Below are positions 48,819 to 56,903 of a stretch of DNA of 64,000 nucleotides, in pieces; within the stretch, counting starts at the first letter, position 1; each line of letters begins with the position of its first letter. Made by a program: the position numbers and the translations under genes. This DNA is from Acidimicrobiia bacterium UBA5794 (GTDB taxonomy: Bacteria > Actinomycetota > Acidimicrobiia > Spongiisociales > UBA5794): NCBI GenBank assembly GCA_002418265.1, contig DIDS01000014.1, forward strand, positions 186,001 through 250,000, written 5' to 3'. Below the pieces are notes generated by a model. That model was not told where the DNA came from, ran no database searches, and saw only the letters and a list, made by a program, of their open reading frames with translations.

Positions 48819-49247
48819 TCATTCCTCTTCTGTTTCAGCCGGCTTGACAACGAGAACATCGCACTCAGCCAGATGAATCGTCCGAAGGCTCGTGCTGCCC
48901 AGGACGAGGGAGGCAAACGCTCCCCGACCACGGGTACCCACAGCGATCAGGGCCGCCTCCTTGCCGGAGGCGTAGCGCACAAGAACATCGGGCGGATAGC
49001 CGTCCAAGTCAACACGCTCTACGTGGATCCCGGCGCCGGCGATGGTGGATTCGAGCGGCTCCCACACAGCCCGGCGCTGTGCCTCGCTCACATGACCCAT
49101 TTCCACCGGAAATTCTCCATAGACGATCGGTATCTGGAGAACATGGACAGCATGGACCTCGGCATCCCTCCATTTGGCTTCCTGGATACCTCTTTCGAGA
49201 ACCGTCTTGGAGATTGGAGCCTCATCAACGCCAACAACAACGATCAT
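48819..49247 (-). CDS. Universal stress protein (UspA family)
   Basis: A 142-aa protein. It begins MIVVVGVDEAPISKTVLERG and ends with GTRGRGAFASLVLGSTSLRT, the ATP-binding G-x2-G-x9-G(S) pattern, then CDVLVVKP. It is a second Usp in this window, about 9 kb from the first, with a more canonical C-terminus. It is preceded by a zinc alcohol dehydrogenase gene on the same strand (66 bp apart). Confidence 0.92.
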   Translation of the reverse strand: MIVVVGVDEAPISKTVLERGIQEAKWRDAEVHAVHVLQIPIVYGEFPVEMGHVSEAQRRAVWEPLESTIAGAGIHVERVDLDGYPPDVLVRYASGKEAALIAVGTRGRGAFASLVLGSTSLRTIHLAECDVLVVKPAETEEE

Positions 49248-49313
49248 TTCGTCCCACTTTCTTCAATGGTCATGCCATCCGACCGGTCGCTTCGGGCCAG
49301 ACTCTCGCCGGTG

Positions 49314-50369
49314 CTATCCAGCGGTGAGGATCACCTTGAGTGCATCGTGGTCCACGGCGTTTTCGAATACGTCGTAGGCCTCCATGATGTCGTCGAGGGG
49401 GAACCGGTGGGTTGTGAACTTTTCGGGGGCGATCGCACCCGACTGGATTTCGTCGAGCAACTCCTCTGCGGTGACTCCATTGACGAGTCCGGTCGTGATG
49501 GTGATGTTGTTGATCCAGTGATCCTGGATTGGGAACTCAACGGCGGACCCGTGCACTCCCACGTTGGCCACGTTGCCCCCGGGTCGGATGGACGCCAACG
49601 CAGTGTTCCACGTTGCTGCCACCCCAACGGCCTCAATGGCGACATCGACACCGAGGCCGTCATCTGATTTGGCCTTGAGTGCGGCGGCCACATCGTCGAC
49701 CTCATTGATGTTGATCGTGTCGGTGGCACCGAACTCCAGGGCCTGAGCGAGGCGGAAGGCATTGCCATCGACGGCGATGATTTTGGCCGCCCCTGCAGGA
49801 ACCGCGGTCATGATCGCGGCGAGTCCAATGGGACCCGTTCCGATGACGGCCACGACGTCGCCTTGGCTGACGTCGCCGTATTGCACGCCGATCTCAAGTC
49901 CGGTCGGGAGGATGTCGCTGAGCATCACACCTTGTTCATCGCTCACGCCTTCTGGCAACCGAATCAGACCGTTGTCGGCAAAGGGCACCCGCACATACTC
50001 GGCCTGGGTGCCGTCGATGAGGTGACCGAAGATCCAGCCGATACCACCCACCGTTTGGCAGTGGGAGGGCATGTTCGCCAGACAGTACGAACAGACTCCG
50101 CACTTGGTGACACACGAAATGATCACACGCTCACCCACCTTGATGTCGGTCACCTCGGCGCCCACTTCGGTGACAACACCGACGCCTTCATGACCAAGGA
50201 TGCGCCCCTCGGTCACCGCAGGAACATCGCCTTTGAGGATGTGCAGATCGGTTCCACAGATGGTGGTGGTTTCAACTTTGACGATGGCGTCGGTCGGGTC
50301 GATGATGGTCGGGTTCGGAACTTCCTCCCACACCTTGTTGCCGGGACCGTGATAGACAACTGCCTTCAT
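49314..50369 (-). CDS. Zinc-dependent alcohol dehydrogenase (MDR family)
   Basis: A 351-aa medium-chain dehydrogenase. Catalytic zinc ligands are in ICGTDLHIL and LGHEGVGVV; structural zinc is bound by CGVCSYCLANMPSHC. The NAD(P) fold shows VIGTGPIGLAAIMT. It resembles the group that oxidises secondary alcohols or diols and the Adh proteins often beside Usp genes in hypoxia or stress loci. AGGAGCACCCC precedes the ATG. Substrate unresolved. Confidence 0.92.
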   Translation of the reverse strand: MKAVVYHGPGNKVWEEVPNPTIIDPTDAIVKVETTTICGTDLHILKGDVPAVTEGRILGHEGVGVVTEVGAEVTDIKVGERVIISCVTKCGVCSYCLANMPSHCQTVGGIGWIFGHLIDGTQAEYVRVPFADNGLIRLPEGVSDEQGVMLSDILPTGLEIGVQYGDVSQGDVVAVIGTGPIGLAAIMTAVPAGAAKIIAVDGNAFRLAQALEFGATDTININEVDDVAAALKAKSDDGLGVDVAIEAVGVAATWNTALASIRPGGNVANVGVHGSAVEFPIQDHWINNITITTGLVNGVTAEELLDEIQSGAIAPEKFTTHRFPLDDIMEAYDVFENAVDHDALKVILTAG

Positions 50370-50621
50370 GGGGTGCTCCTGTCTCGAAGGATCGTTACTC
50401 CAAACCTATCAGTTCCCCTTGACCATTCAATGAGAACGCCAAATCATTCCTTACCCACGACAGACCACGACGACACATCCCCCAATAACGTGTTACATCA
50501 CCAATGCGGGCCGCTCCGACAGGATCTCGACCTACCCGCGAGTACCGTTGACACGGATGTGCTGCCCGCCCTCAATCAGGTGGGTTGCATTCCCGGCGCC
50601 GGTCGCTTATCCGTGCGGGAC

Positions 50622-51032
50622 CTACGGAGCGAACGGGTTGATCACCGTGATTCCGCCGAAATCCTGTCTGAGGCTGAGATCTTCCGATAGGACGACATCA
50701 CACTTCATGGCCCGCGCCGATTCGATGATCGCGGCGTCCCAATACGACAAACGGAACTTCTCGCGGGTGGACATCGCCATGAGAACAATGGCCATGGTGA
50801 TCTCCTGGATCGGAAAACGCATGAAGGATTGGATGAGACCCAAGGCGTGCTCGTACGACACCGGATTACTCCGGCTCGGACGCGTCGCCTGCACAAAGAA
50901 CTCCTGGATGACCTGCACGGACAATGCCAGGTCTCTCGATTCCAGGATTTCTCGCGCCGATTCAGCCTTCGTCGCCTCGGCAGGGTCGTTTGATATCGCG
51001 TACAGGAGAATGTTGGTGTCAACGAACCGCAC
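50622..51032 (-). CDS. PIN-domain toxin (VapC type)
   Basis: A 136-aa protein from GTG 51032; the frame opens at 51137. It starts VRFVDTNILLYAISND with the first Asp, has VIQEFFVQATRPS with the Glu, LSYWDAAIIESARAMKCDVV with the third and fourth acidic residues, and ends VLSEDLSLRQDFGGI. It should be a Mg2+-dependent RNase. It overlaps its antitoxin gene by 14 bp. The next gene is a lipoprotein with no evident link. Confidence 0.88.
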   Translation of the reverse strand: MRFVDTNILLYAISNDPAEATKAESAREILESRDLALSVQVIQEFFVQATRPSRSNPVSYEHALGLIQSFMRFPIQEITMAIVLMAMSTREKFRLSYWDAAIIESARAMKCDVVLSEDLSLRQDFGGITVINPFAP

Positions 51033-51258
51033 GTTCGTGGACCTCGGTACGAGTAAGACGATCCGACGCCGAGAAATCGCCGAGCGCGCGGACGATACGG
51101 GCCTGTTGGGCCGCCAACCTGTCGAACTCCGAGTCATCCTCGGTCAATGTCCGCAAGTAGTCGGCGACCAACGAGCTCACCGATGTTCCCCTCTCGGCGG
51201 CCCTGATCCTGGCAGACCGATAGACCTCATCGGGAACCGCAACAGTAATATTCTTCAC
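51019..51258 (-). CDS. RHH antitoxin (CopG-like)
   Basis: A 79-aa protein from GTG 51258; the frame opens at 51354. The RHH part is VKNITVAVPDEVYRSARIRA, then RGTSVSSLVADYLRTLTEDD. The C-terminus (RIVRALGDFSASDRLTRTEV) is the toxin-binding tail with the sequence ERAVR at the end. A 25-bp inverted repeat lies just before the start. Pairs with the PIN toxin downstream. Confidence 0.82.
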   Translation of the reverse strand: MKNITVAVPDEVYRSARIRAAERGTSVSSLVADYLRTLTEDDSEFDRLAAQQARIVRALGDFSASDRLTRTEVHERAVR

Positions 51259-51262
51259 AGTT

Positions 51263-51287
51263 TCACTGTAGCACAGCATCACAGTGA
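51263..51287. promoter_or_regulatory. Inverted repeat upstream of RHH antitoxin
   Basis: TCACTGT and ACAGTGA are perfect inverses separated by 11 bp, starting 5 bp before the GTG start. Extra CACAG copies lie within and beside them. Likely the autoregulatory operator of this pair. Confidence 0.5.
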
Positions 51288-51381
51288 TTGGAATGTCTTC
51301 TTGCGACGAGCCAACAAGTAATTGGTCGGTGAGCAAACAGCCGGAACGAGACATCGTTTCGGCCGGTCGGAGTCTGGCCGA

Positions 51382-52506
51382 TCAGCCGGGTGTCAGCGAC
51401 AAATAGACCCGATCATCGCTGAGGCTGAAGCTCTCTCGCGCGATCATGACCAGCGATCCGACGTCGTCTGAGCGCACCTTCCAGCAAACATTGCCGGTGA
51501 TGGTGCCACCGGGGAAGGTCTCACCAGCGTCGAACAACGAGTCTGCGATGACACCACACGAACCATCGCCGCCTTCGTAGGCAACACTTGAGTCGCCCAC
51601 CGCCTTTAGGGTCATGTCGATCCAAAACGTCGAAGACTCATCACCGTCGTAGGTGGCGGTGACGGTCGCCAGGTAGAACTGCTCACCTTCTCCGGGTGCC
51701 TCGTTGAACTGATTCCCCTCGACCACGAGATCCGTGGCATCGGGAGTCACGTCGACCACCGTGAGAATCCAAGGCCCCACCTCAGCTGGCTTCCCGATCG
51801 GGATCGCGTCGGCGAGCCGGCTTGAACCCTCCACACCCTCGGCCGTGGACCTCTGCACCGGTGTGGCCGCCGGATCCAAGGACAGATATGCCCTGGTATC
51901 GCTGAGGCTGAATGACTCCTCAGCCAGCAGCACGAGCCCCTGAGCGTCCTGCTCGGTCACCGACCAACACACGTTGCCAGCTATCGAGCCACCGGGAAAG
52001 ACCTCACCGGAATCATCGATTGCGTCTGGAATCACGCCGCAGCTGTCCCCAAACGACTCGTAGGCGACATTTGACGGGCCCACGACCTTGAGCGACACGT
52101 CGATCCAGAAGTCGGCCGATTCTGAGCCGGTGTAGGTTGCCTCAAGATGGACAACGAAGAACTGACGACCCTCGCTCGGCGGATCGTTGAACTGGTTCCG
52201 AGCCAGAACCATTTCGGTTCCGTCGGCCGTCACGCCACTGACACGGATTCGCCAGTCACCCACCTGGACCACCTCCCCGACGGGAATCGGCTCCTGCATG
52301 GTGCCCGTCACGGTGACGGACGTGGTGGTTGCCTCCGGTTCGGGGAGTGTCGTAGTGGTCTCGGGATCGCTCGAGGGTGTCGAAGTTGGCTCCGATGTCG
52401 CTGTCGCACCTGTCCCTGGCGAGTCTTTCTTGTCGGCGTTTCCACTGCAACCGGAAACCACGAGAACCAGCGCGAGGAAGACAGTGATCAGGCGCAATCT
52501 GGGCAT
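51382..52506 (-). CDS. Lipoprotein with two DUF4352-like domains
   Basis: A 374-aa protein from ATG 52506; the frame opens at 52533. The lipobox VVSGC gives the acylated Cys near residue 20, followed by a Thr/Pro/Ser linker. Two homologous Ig-like domains of about 140 residues follow, each with the motif ARNQFNDPPSEGRQFFVV or VEGNQFNEAPGEGEQFYLA and a Cys pair (SCGVI and GNVCW) placed to form one disulphide. They end in matching ESFSLSDTRAYLSL and ESFSLSDDRVYLSL. Internal duplication is clear. Surface protein of unknown role. Confidence 0.8.
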   Translation of the reverse strand: MPRLRLITVFLALVLVVSGCSGNADKKDSPGTGATATSEPTSTPSSDPETTTTLPEPEATTTSVTVTGTMQEPIPVGEVVQVGDWRIRVSGVTADGTEMVLARNQFNDPPSEGRQFFVVHLEATYTGSESADFWIDVSLKVVGPSNVAYESFGDSCGVIPDAIDDSGEVFPGGSIAGNVCWSVTEQDAQGLVLLAEESFSLSDTRAYLSLDPAATPVQRSTAEGVEGSSRLADAIPIGKPAEVGPWILTVVDVTPDATDLVVEGNQFNEAPGEGEQFYLATVTATYDGDESSTFWIDMTLKAVGDSSVAYEGGDGSCGVIADSLFDAGETFPGGTITGNVCWKVRSDDVGSLVMIARESFSLSDDRVYLSLTPG

Positions 52507-52624
52507 AGGTAGCCAATCGGCATGCACCCCCACTCCTTGACTGATATGAGTCGAAGACGGGCCTTCGGTTGATCACGATAGGCGTCGAACAATCGACCGA
52601 AATCCCGTCGCTCGGCTCTATCAA

Positions 52625-52771
52625 TCAGTCAAGAACCTTTCCCGTCGACTCGACGCCTTGCCCCTCGGCCAGAGGGGCGATCGCATTCAGACGGCTGAGT
52701 ACTGCTCGCCTTCCACGCTCAAGCTCCTCCACATCGTCATGGAGGTTGTACAGCCAATCGGCAAGCAGCAA
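52625..52771 (-). pseudogene. Possible gene remnant (48 aa)
   Basis: A minus-strand frame of 48 codons from TTG 52771 encodes LADWLYNLHDDVEELERGRR, then AVLSRLNAIAPLAEG, a protein-like amphipathic helical sequence. There is no ATG and no ribosome-binding site, and a stop codon immediately precedes it. It may be the C-terminus of a gene whose 5' part was lost, perhaps when the neighbouring AbrB/PIN pair was inserted. The rest of the 52534-52862 gap shows only the operator described separately. Confidence 0.3.
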
Positions 52772-52831
52772 TCAACGCACCGTTGGCGCAACAACCCACA
52801 CCGTTGACCTCGAACTCGATCATTCGTATCA

Positions 52832-52851
52832 TTACTTCCACAGCGAAGTAA
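52832..52851. promoter_or_regulatory. Inverted repeat before AbrB-type antitoxin
   Basis: TTACTTC (52832-52838) and GAAGTAA (52845-52851) are perfect inverses with a 6-bp spacer, 11 bp before ATG 52863. Surrounding CATT/AATG copies extend the symmetry. A probable autoregulatory site. Confidence 0.55.
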
Positions 52852-52862
52852 GGAATGACTCG

Positions 52863-53111
52863 ATGGATATCGCGGCCAAAGTCACATCACAAGGGCAGAT
52901 CACGATCCCCAAGAAAGTTCGGGACGCGCTCGGAATCAAGACAGGCGACCAAGTCGTGTTTCGTGTCGAACAGCACCGCGCTCTCCTTGCTCGAACCCCA
53001 AATCTCCTCGACCTCGCAGGCACCGTGGAAGTCCCTCCGGCCAAGCGGGGAGTTCCGTGGGATGCCGTGCGCGATGCAACCCGCAAGGCCCGCACCCGAG
53101 CACGGCATTGA
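52863..53111 (+). CDS. AbrB/SpoVT-type antitoxin
   Basis: An 82-aa protein from ATG 52863; the frame opens at 52569. The swapped-hairpin DNA-binding domain is AAKVTSQGQITIPKKVRDAL, then GIKTGDQVVFRVE. The C-terminal third (VPPAKRGVPWDAVRDATRKA) contains the toxin-binding helix. The gene's stop overlaps the toxin start by 4 bp (TTGA). Confidence 0.88.
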   Translation: MDIAAKVTSQGQITIPKKVRDALGIKTGDQVVFRVEQHRALLARTPNLLDLAGTVEVPPAKRGVPWDAVRDATRKARTRARH

Positions 53112-53500
53112 CGGCCTTCGTCGATACGAACATTCTTGTCCGCCACCTCACCGGGGACCCACCCGATCTGGCGACACGGGCAACGGCGTTTCTCACCAGG
53201 GCCGACGAGTTACTCCTCCCCGACCTCATCGTCGCCGAGATGATCTACGTTCTCGAGTCGTATTACGAAGTGCCTCGCGAGGAGGTCGCTCGTGTGGTTC
53301 AGTCCGTGGTTGCCTTCCCGGCCATCCGTACGCTGGATCCTCAGCTTCTCCTGAGATCGATCGAGGTGTATGTGAGCTACCGCATCGATTTCGCCGAGGC
53401 ATATCTTGTGGCATCTGCCGAGTCGGCGGGGGTCAACGACATTGCATCGTTTGACCGCACGATCGAGCGCGTACCGACCATCAACCGGATAGAACCCTGA
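53108..53500 (+). CDS. PIN-domain toxin (VapC type)
   Basis: A 130-aa protein from TTG 53108, which shares TTGA with the antitoxin stop; the frame opens at 53057. It begins TAFVDTNILVRHLTGDPPDL with the first acidic residue, has LIVAEMIYVLESYYEV with the Glu, RIDFAEAYLVASAESAGVND with the later acids and IASFDRTIERV near the end. The first catalytic Asp is in FVDTN, as usual. Third PIN toxin in this window. Confidence 0.88.
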   Translation: MTAFVDTNILVRHLTGDPPDLATRATAFLTRADELLLPDLIVAEMIYVLESYYEVPREEVARVVQSVVAFPAIRTLDPQLLLRSIEVYVSYRIDFAEAYLVASAESAGVNDIASFDRTIERVPTINRIEP

Positions 53501-53646
53501 CGGTCACCAATCCCCACGCAGAACAGGACGACTCCACCGAGGCGAGCGACCGCCCCGCGTAAGAGATCTGCCTTTGGGCCAGCCACTCCTTCCATCCGTG
53601 TGACATACTTCAACAACACCGGCAACAGCCGGCCCGGGGAGGTGTG

Positions 53647-56600
53647 ATGGGCACCCAAGGACAGGAACGGAGCGACGTGGCCCGCACGGCCACCCCGCCA
53701 CGTCACCGCATTCCCCTTTTTCCCACCACGCTCCCGACCATGGTCGTGGCACTGGTCCTCGCCCTCGTGGTGGGAGCCTGCACCGGGGGCGGGGCTGATA
53801 CCACCTCATCGTCAGATGGCACCAGCTCGGGAGATGACCAGCTCACGGAACTTGGCGACCTCGCTGCCCCCGAGTGGGAGCCCACGACGCGGGCAGAGCA
53901 GCTGCTCTTTGAGATCAGCGACGAGATCGGTCCGACTCCTCAAGACGCCATCGATGCCATCGGCCTCGTCGTTGAAGGATTCCCCGGTGTCACCCCTACT
54001 GGTCTGCCACCGGGTGAGGATGTGGGTCTCACCTCCACGTTGCGGTGGGTCGAGTTCTTCTATGACGAGTACTCGCCTGAGCAGCAGGCAGCAATCGACG
54101 AGCTGCTGGTCCCCGGCGAGCTGGCTGGGACCGTCGCCGACGACGGGACCGTGACGCTGGCTACCGCGCCGGTGAACGACGCCTTTGGGATCCTTGCAGG
54201 ATCGGCGACGAGCGATCACGGCTCCACCGCCACAGGACGACGTGCCAGCGCCAGCCCACAAGCCGATTCTCCCGAAGCTCTCGGCGCGAATGGCCTGCCG
54301 GTGCCTGTTCTGGCGGTGAACGAGGCCGAAAAGCAACGGTACACCGACCTGCTGGCGGAGGTTCGTAAAGACCTCAAGGCCCATATCCCCAACCTGCCGA
54401 CACACAAGCATGTCGATTTGTTCTTCACCACACTGAAACTGGACGGCATGGATGCCCTCCCGAATCCCGACGATTCCAGCCGCTGTGACATCCGGATCCA
54501 TCCCGGGTTCACCGATGGGAATCCCAACGACGACGCGATCCGTTTCTTCTTCGCCCACGAGCTGTTCCATTGCTCCCAGTTCCTGTGGGGAGCGAACCCA
54601 AAGGCCCCGAAATGGGTGATCGAAGGGAGCGCAGACTGGGCCGCCACCGACCTCTATCGCAACCGTGCACTCGACTACAACGCAATATACGTGTCGTGGT
54701 TCTTCTTCCCCGAGATGCCGCTGAAAATGCGCAGCTATAGCGCCTGGGTGCTCTTCGAGAACGCCAAGCTGTGGGGCTACGACGCCTACGCGATCATCAA
54801 GGACATGGTGACGACGAACCAGTCCGGCGTAGCAGCAGAACTCGCCGTCGGGCACCTTGACGGACTTCTGTTTCGCAAAGAATGGTCGACTCGCGCTCTG
54901 CGCTCCACCTCCATCGACTTCCCGTGGCAGATGCCGTGGCCGACCCCCGACAGTGGTGCTGGTCCCCACGACAACCGCGTGTTGCTTGGCGAGCGTGGGC
55001 TTGGCAAGTATCAGGTGAAGGGTTGGGGCTACTTCACCCAGCAACAGCTCGTGGTGACGATGACCTCAGATGTCGGTCTGGTGACGGCTACCCCGAAAGG
55101 GGGTCCCCTCACGACACATACGGCCCAGGGAACCGTCACCGTCGGTGAGGGTGACTCGGGGCGGTTCTGTTTCTCACCCGACGGCTGTCGTTGCCCTGAG
55201 GACATGACTTCTGATGCCATCCCGATGCTTGGAAAGGACATGCTCTTTTCCTACGCAGCTGCCGCCAATGCCGCGACCACGACGGTGGTCGCGACGGAAT
55301 GGAACCCCGACAAGGAGTGCCGCAACGATCCGCCCCCCAAAGACGGCTCCTCCAACGGTGATCCCCATCTCCTGACGTTCGACGGGATCCCGTACGACGT
55401 GATGACCCTCGGCGAGTTCGTCACCGCCCGGGATCCGGCCGGGGACTTTGAGGTGCAGACCCGTCACGAGGCGTTCATGTCTGGGGCCGGAACGACCGCG
55501 GTGGCCCTCGACACCGGCGGCGGGCGGGTCACGGTGACGATGCCTGAGTTCTTCACCGAGGAGATGCCTGTGGTTCGTGTCGACGGAACCGTCACCACCG
55601 ACCCCGAGCTGGATGTCGGCGGGGTGCAGATCTCGGTCACCGACGGCAAGGTCTCAGCGGTGTGGCCGGACGGCAGCATCGTCGACATGGAGTGGTTCCT
55701 TGGATGGTTCGTGTCGATTGACCTGTCACCCCAGCGGGCGGGACACATCGAGGGGCTGTTGGGCGACGCCGACGGGGACATGGTCAACGATCTGCGTTTC
55801 CCCGACGGGACGCTGGTCGACACCTCCGATGCCGAGCCCCACGAGTCACCGTTCGTCCTGGCGTGGGCGGTGGACGATGCGACCACCCTGTTCGACTACG
55901 AGCCAGGCCAATCGGTCGCCACCTTCCGCATCCCCCACCCCAACCCCGACCCGCCCGCATCCGATCCGCTGGTCGCCGAAACCTGCGAGATGGCGCTTGG
56001 CGACGACGCCACCACCTATGAGGTCGATTCCTGCACCTTCGACGTCACCGTCACCGGAGAGGACGACTTCGTCACCGCCTACGCCGCTGTGGTTGAACAG
56101 CGCGTCACCGGAAACGACGTACCGCTCGTCGCCTTCACGCCCAGTCCCACCACCACCGTCGGTCCGGGGACCGTCGGTTCCGCTGGCGAGCCCACCCTGA
56201 TTCTCGACAGCAATCAGCCTTCTGGCGTCGTGACCGCCGTGGAGGGGACGGTGCTGCTGTTGGCGACGGACTCGTGTGGCGACGACAACCTGACGGTCAC
56301 CGTGACGTGGGTGGGAGGCGACGACGAGCTGGCCGTTGCCGATGTGTGCGATCCGTCGGGTCTGGCCGGGTTGCTCGCTGGCGACGACGACGAGTGGATC
56401 AACGGGGAGGCATACGTGTGGCTTCCCGGAACAGGCGACTACGAGGTGTGGGTCAGCTCGCTCGCCTACGACCCGTTCGGCCCCATCTCCGTCTACGTCG
56501 ACCCGACGCCAACGGTGCTGCGTGCTGATCAGATCAGCAGCGGTGACGAACGGGTCCTCAGCGGAATCGCTGACACCGTGGTCTATCTGACGGATCCCTC

Positions 56601-56808
56601 CGCTGTATTCACCGCCGAAGGGTTCGACGTGGCGTGCGCCGTTGAGGTGTACTGGGTTGACGATTTTCCTCGCGACGAACCCTTTGACCTCGACTTCTGC
56701 TCCCACTCTGAGGGGATCGACTTCCCCCCAACCGACATCAAGATCCCCGTGGTCGTCTTCAATCGCACCGGCGGGGAAGTAACGATTCGCCTCACCCCCG
56801 CCAGCTGA
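53647..56808 (+). CDS. Large lipoprotein with HExxH peptidase-like and VWD regions
   Basis: A 1053-aa protein from ATG 53647 (GTG 53644 precedes it) behind GGAGG. The lipobox VVGAC gives Cys45, longer than usual because of a 20-residue polar start. Residues about 215-420 contain HELFH (304-308) and WVIEGSADW with Glu326, the zinc-ligand arrangement of gluzincin metallopeptidases. Residues about 570-720 are a von Willebrand D-like domain (SNGDPHLLTFDGIPYDVMTL). Two later beta domains with DSCGDDNLTVTV-type strands follow. It is probably a surface or released protease-adhesin; activity is inferred. Confidence 0.8.
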   Translation: MGTQGQERSDVARTATPPRHRIPLFPTTLPTMVVALVLALVVGACTGGGADTTSSSDGTSSGDDQLTELGDLAAPEWEPTTRAEQLLFEISDEIGPTPQDAIDAIGLVVEGFPGVTPTGLPPGEDVGLTSTLRWVEFFYDEYSPEQQAAIDELLVPGELAGTVADDGTVTLATAPVNDAFGILAGSATSDHGSTATGRRASASPQADSPEALGANGLPVPVLAVNEAEKQRYTDLLAEVRKDLKAHIPNLPTHKHVDLFFTTLKLDGMDALPNPDDSSRCDIRIHPGFTDGNPNDDAIRFFFAHELFHCSQFLWGANPKAPKWVIEGSADWAATDLYRNRALDYNAIYVSWFFFPEMPLKMRSYSAWVLFENAKLWGYDAYAIIKDMVTTNQSGVAAELAVGHLDGLLFRKEWSTRALRSTSIDFPWQMPWPTPDSGAGPHDNRVLLGERGLGKYQVKGWGYFTQQQLVVTMTSDVGLVTATPKGGPLTTHTAQGTVTVGEGDSGRFCFSPDGCRCPEDMTSDAIPMLGKDMLFSYAAAANAATTTVVATEWNPDKECRNDPPPKDGSSNGDPHLLTFDGIPYDVMTLGEFVTARDPAGDFEVQTRHEAFMSGAGTTAVALDTGGGRVTVTMPEFFTEEMPVVRVDGTVTTDPELDVGGVQISVTDGKVSAVWPDGSIVDMEWFLGWFVSIDLSPQRAGHIEGLLGDADGDMVNDLRFPDGTLVDTSDAEPHESPFVLAWAVDDATTLFDYEPGQSVATFRIPHPNPDPPASDPLVAETCEMALGDDATTYEVDSCTFDVTVTGEDDFVTAYAAVVEQRVTGNDVPLVAFTPSPTTTVGPGTVGSAGEPTLILDSNQPSGVVTAVEGTVLLLATDSCGDDNLTVTVTWVGGDDELAVADVCDPSGLAGLLAGDDDEWINGEAYVWLPGTGDYEVWVSSLAYDPFGPISVYVDPTPTVLRADQISSGDERVLSGIADTVVYLTDPSAVFTAEGFDVACAVEVYWVDDFPRDEPFDLDFCSHSEGIDFPPTDIKIPVVVFNRTGGEVTIRLTPAS

Positions 56809-56903
56809 CGTGCCGGTTCCTGCCCTGACGACAACTGCATCTGTTGTTCTCTTGATTCTGACGTTACGGTGACCATCAATGGGAACCAACGGACAGGACG
56901 GCG

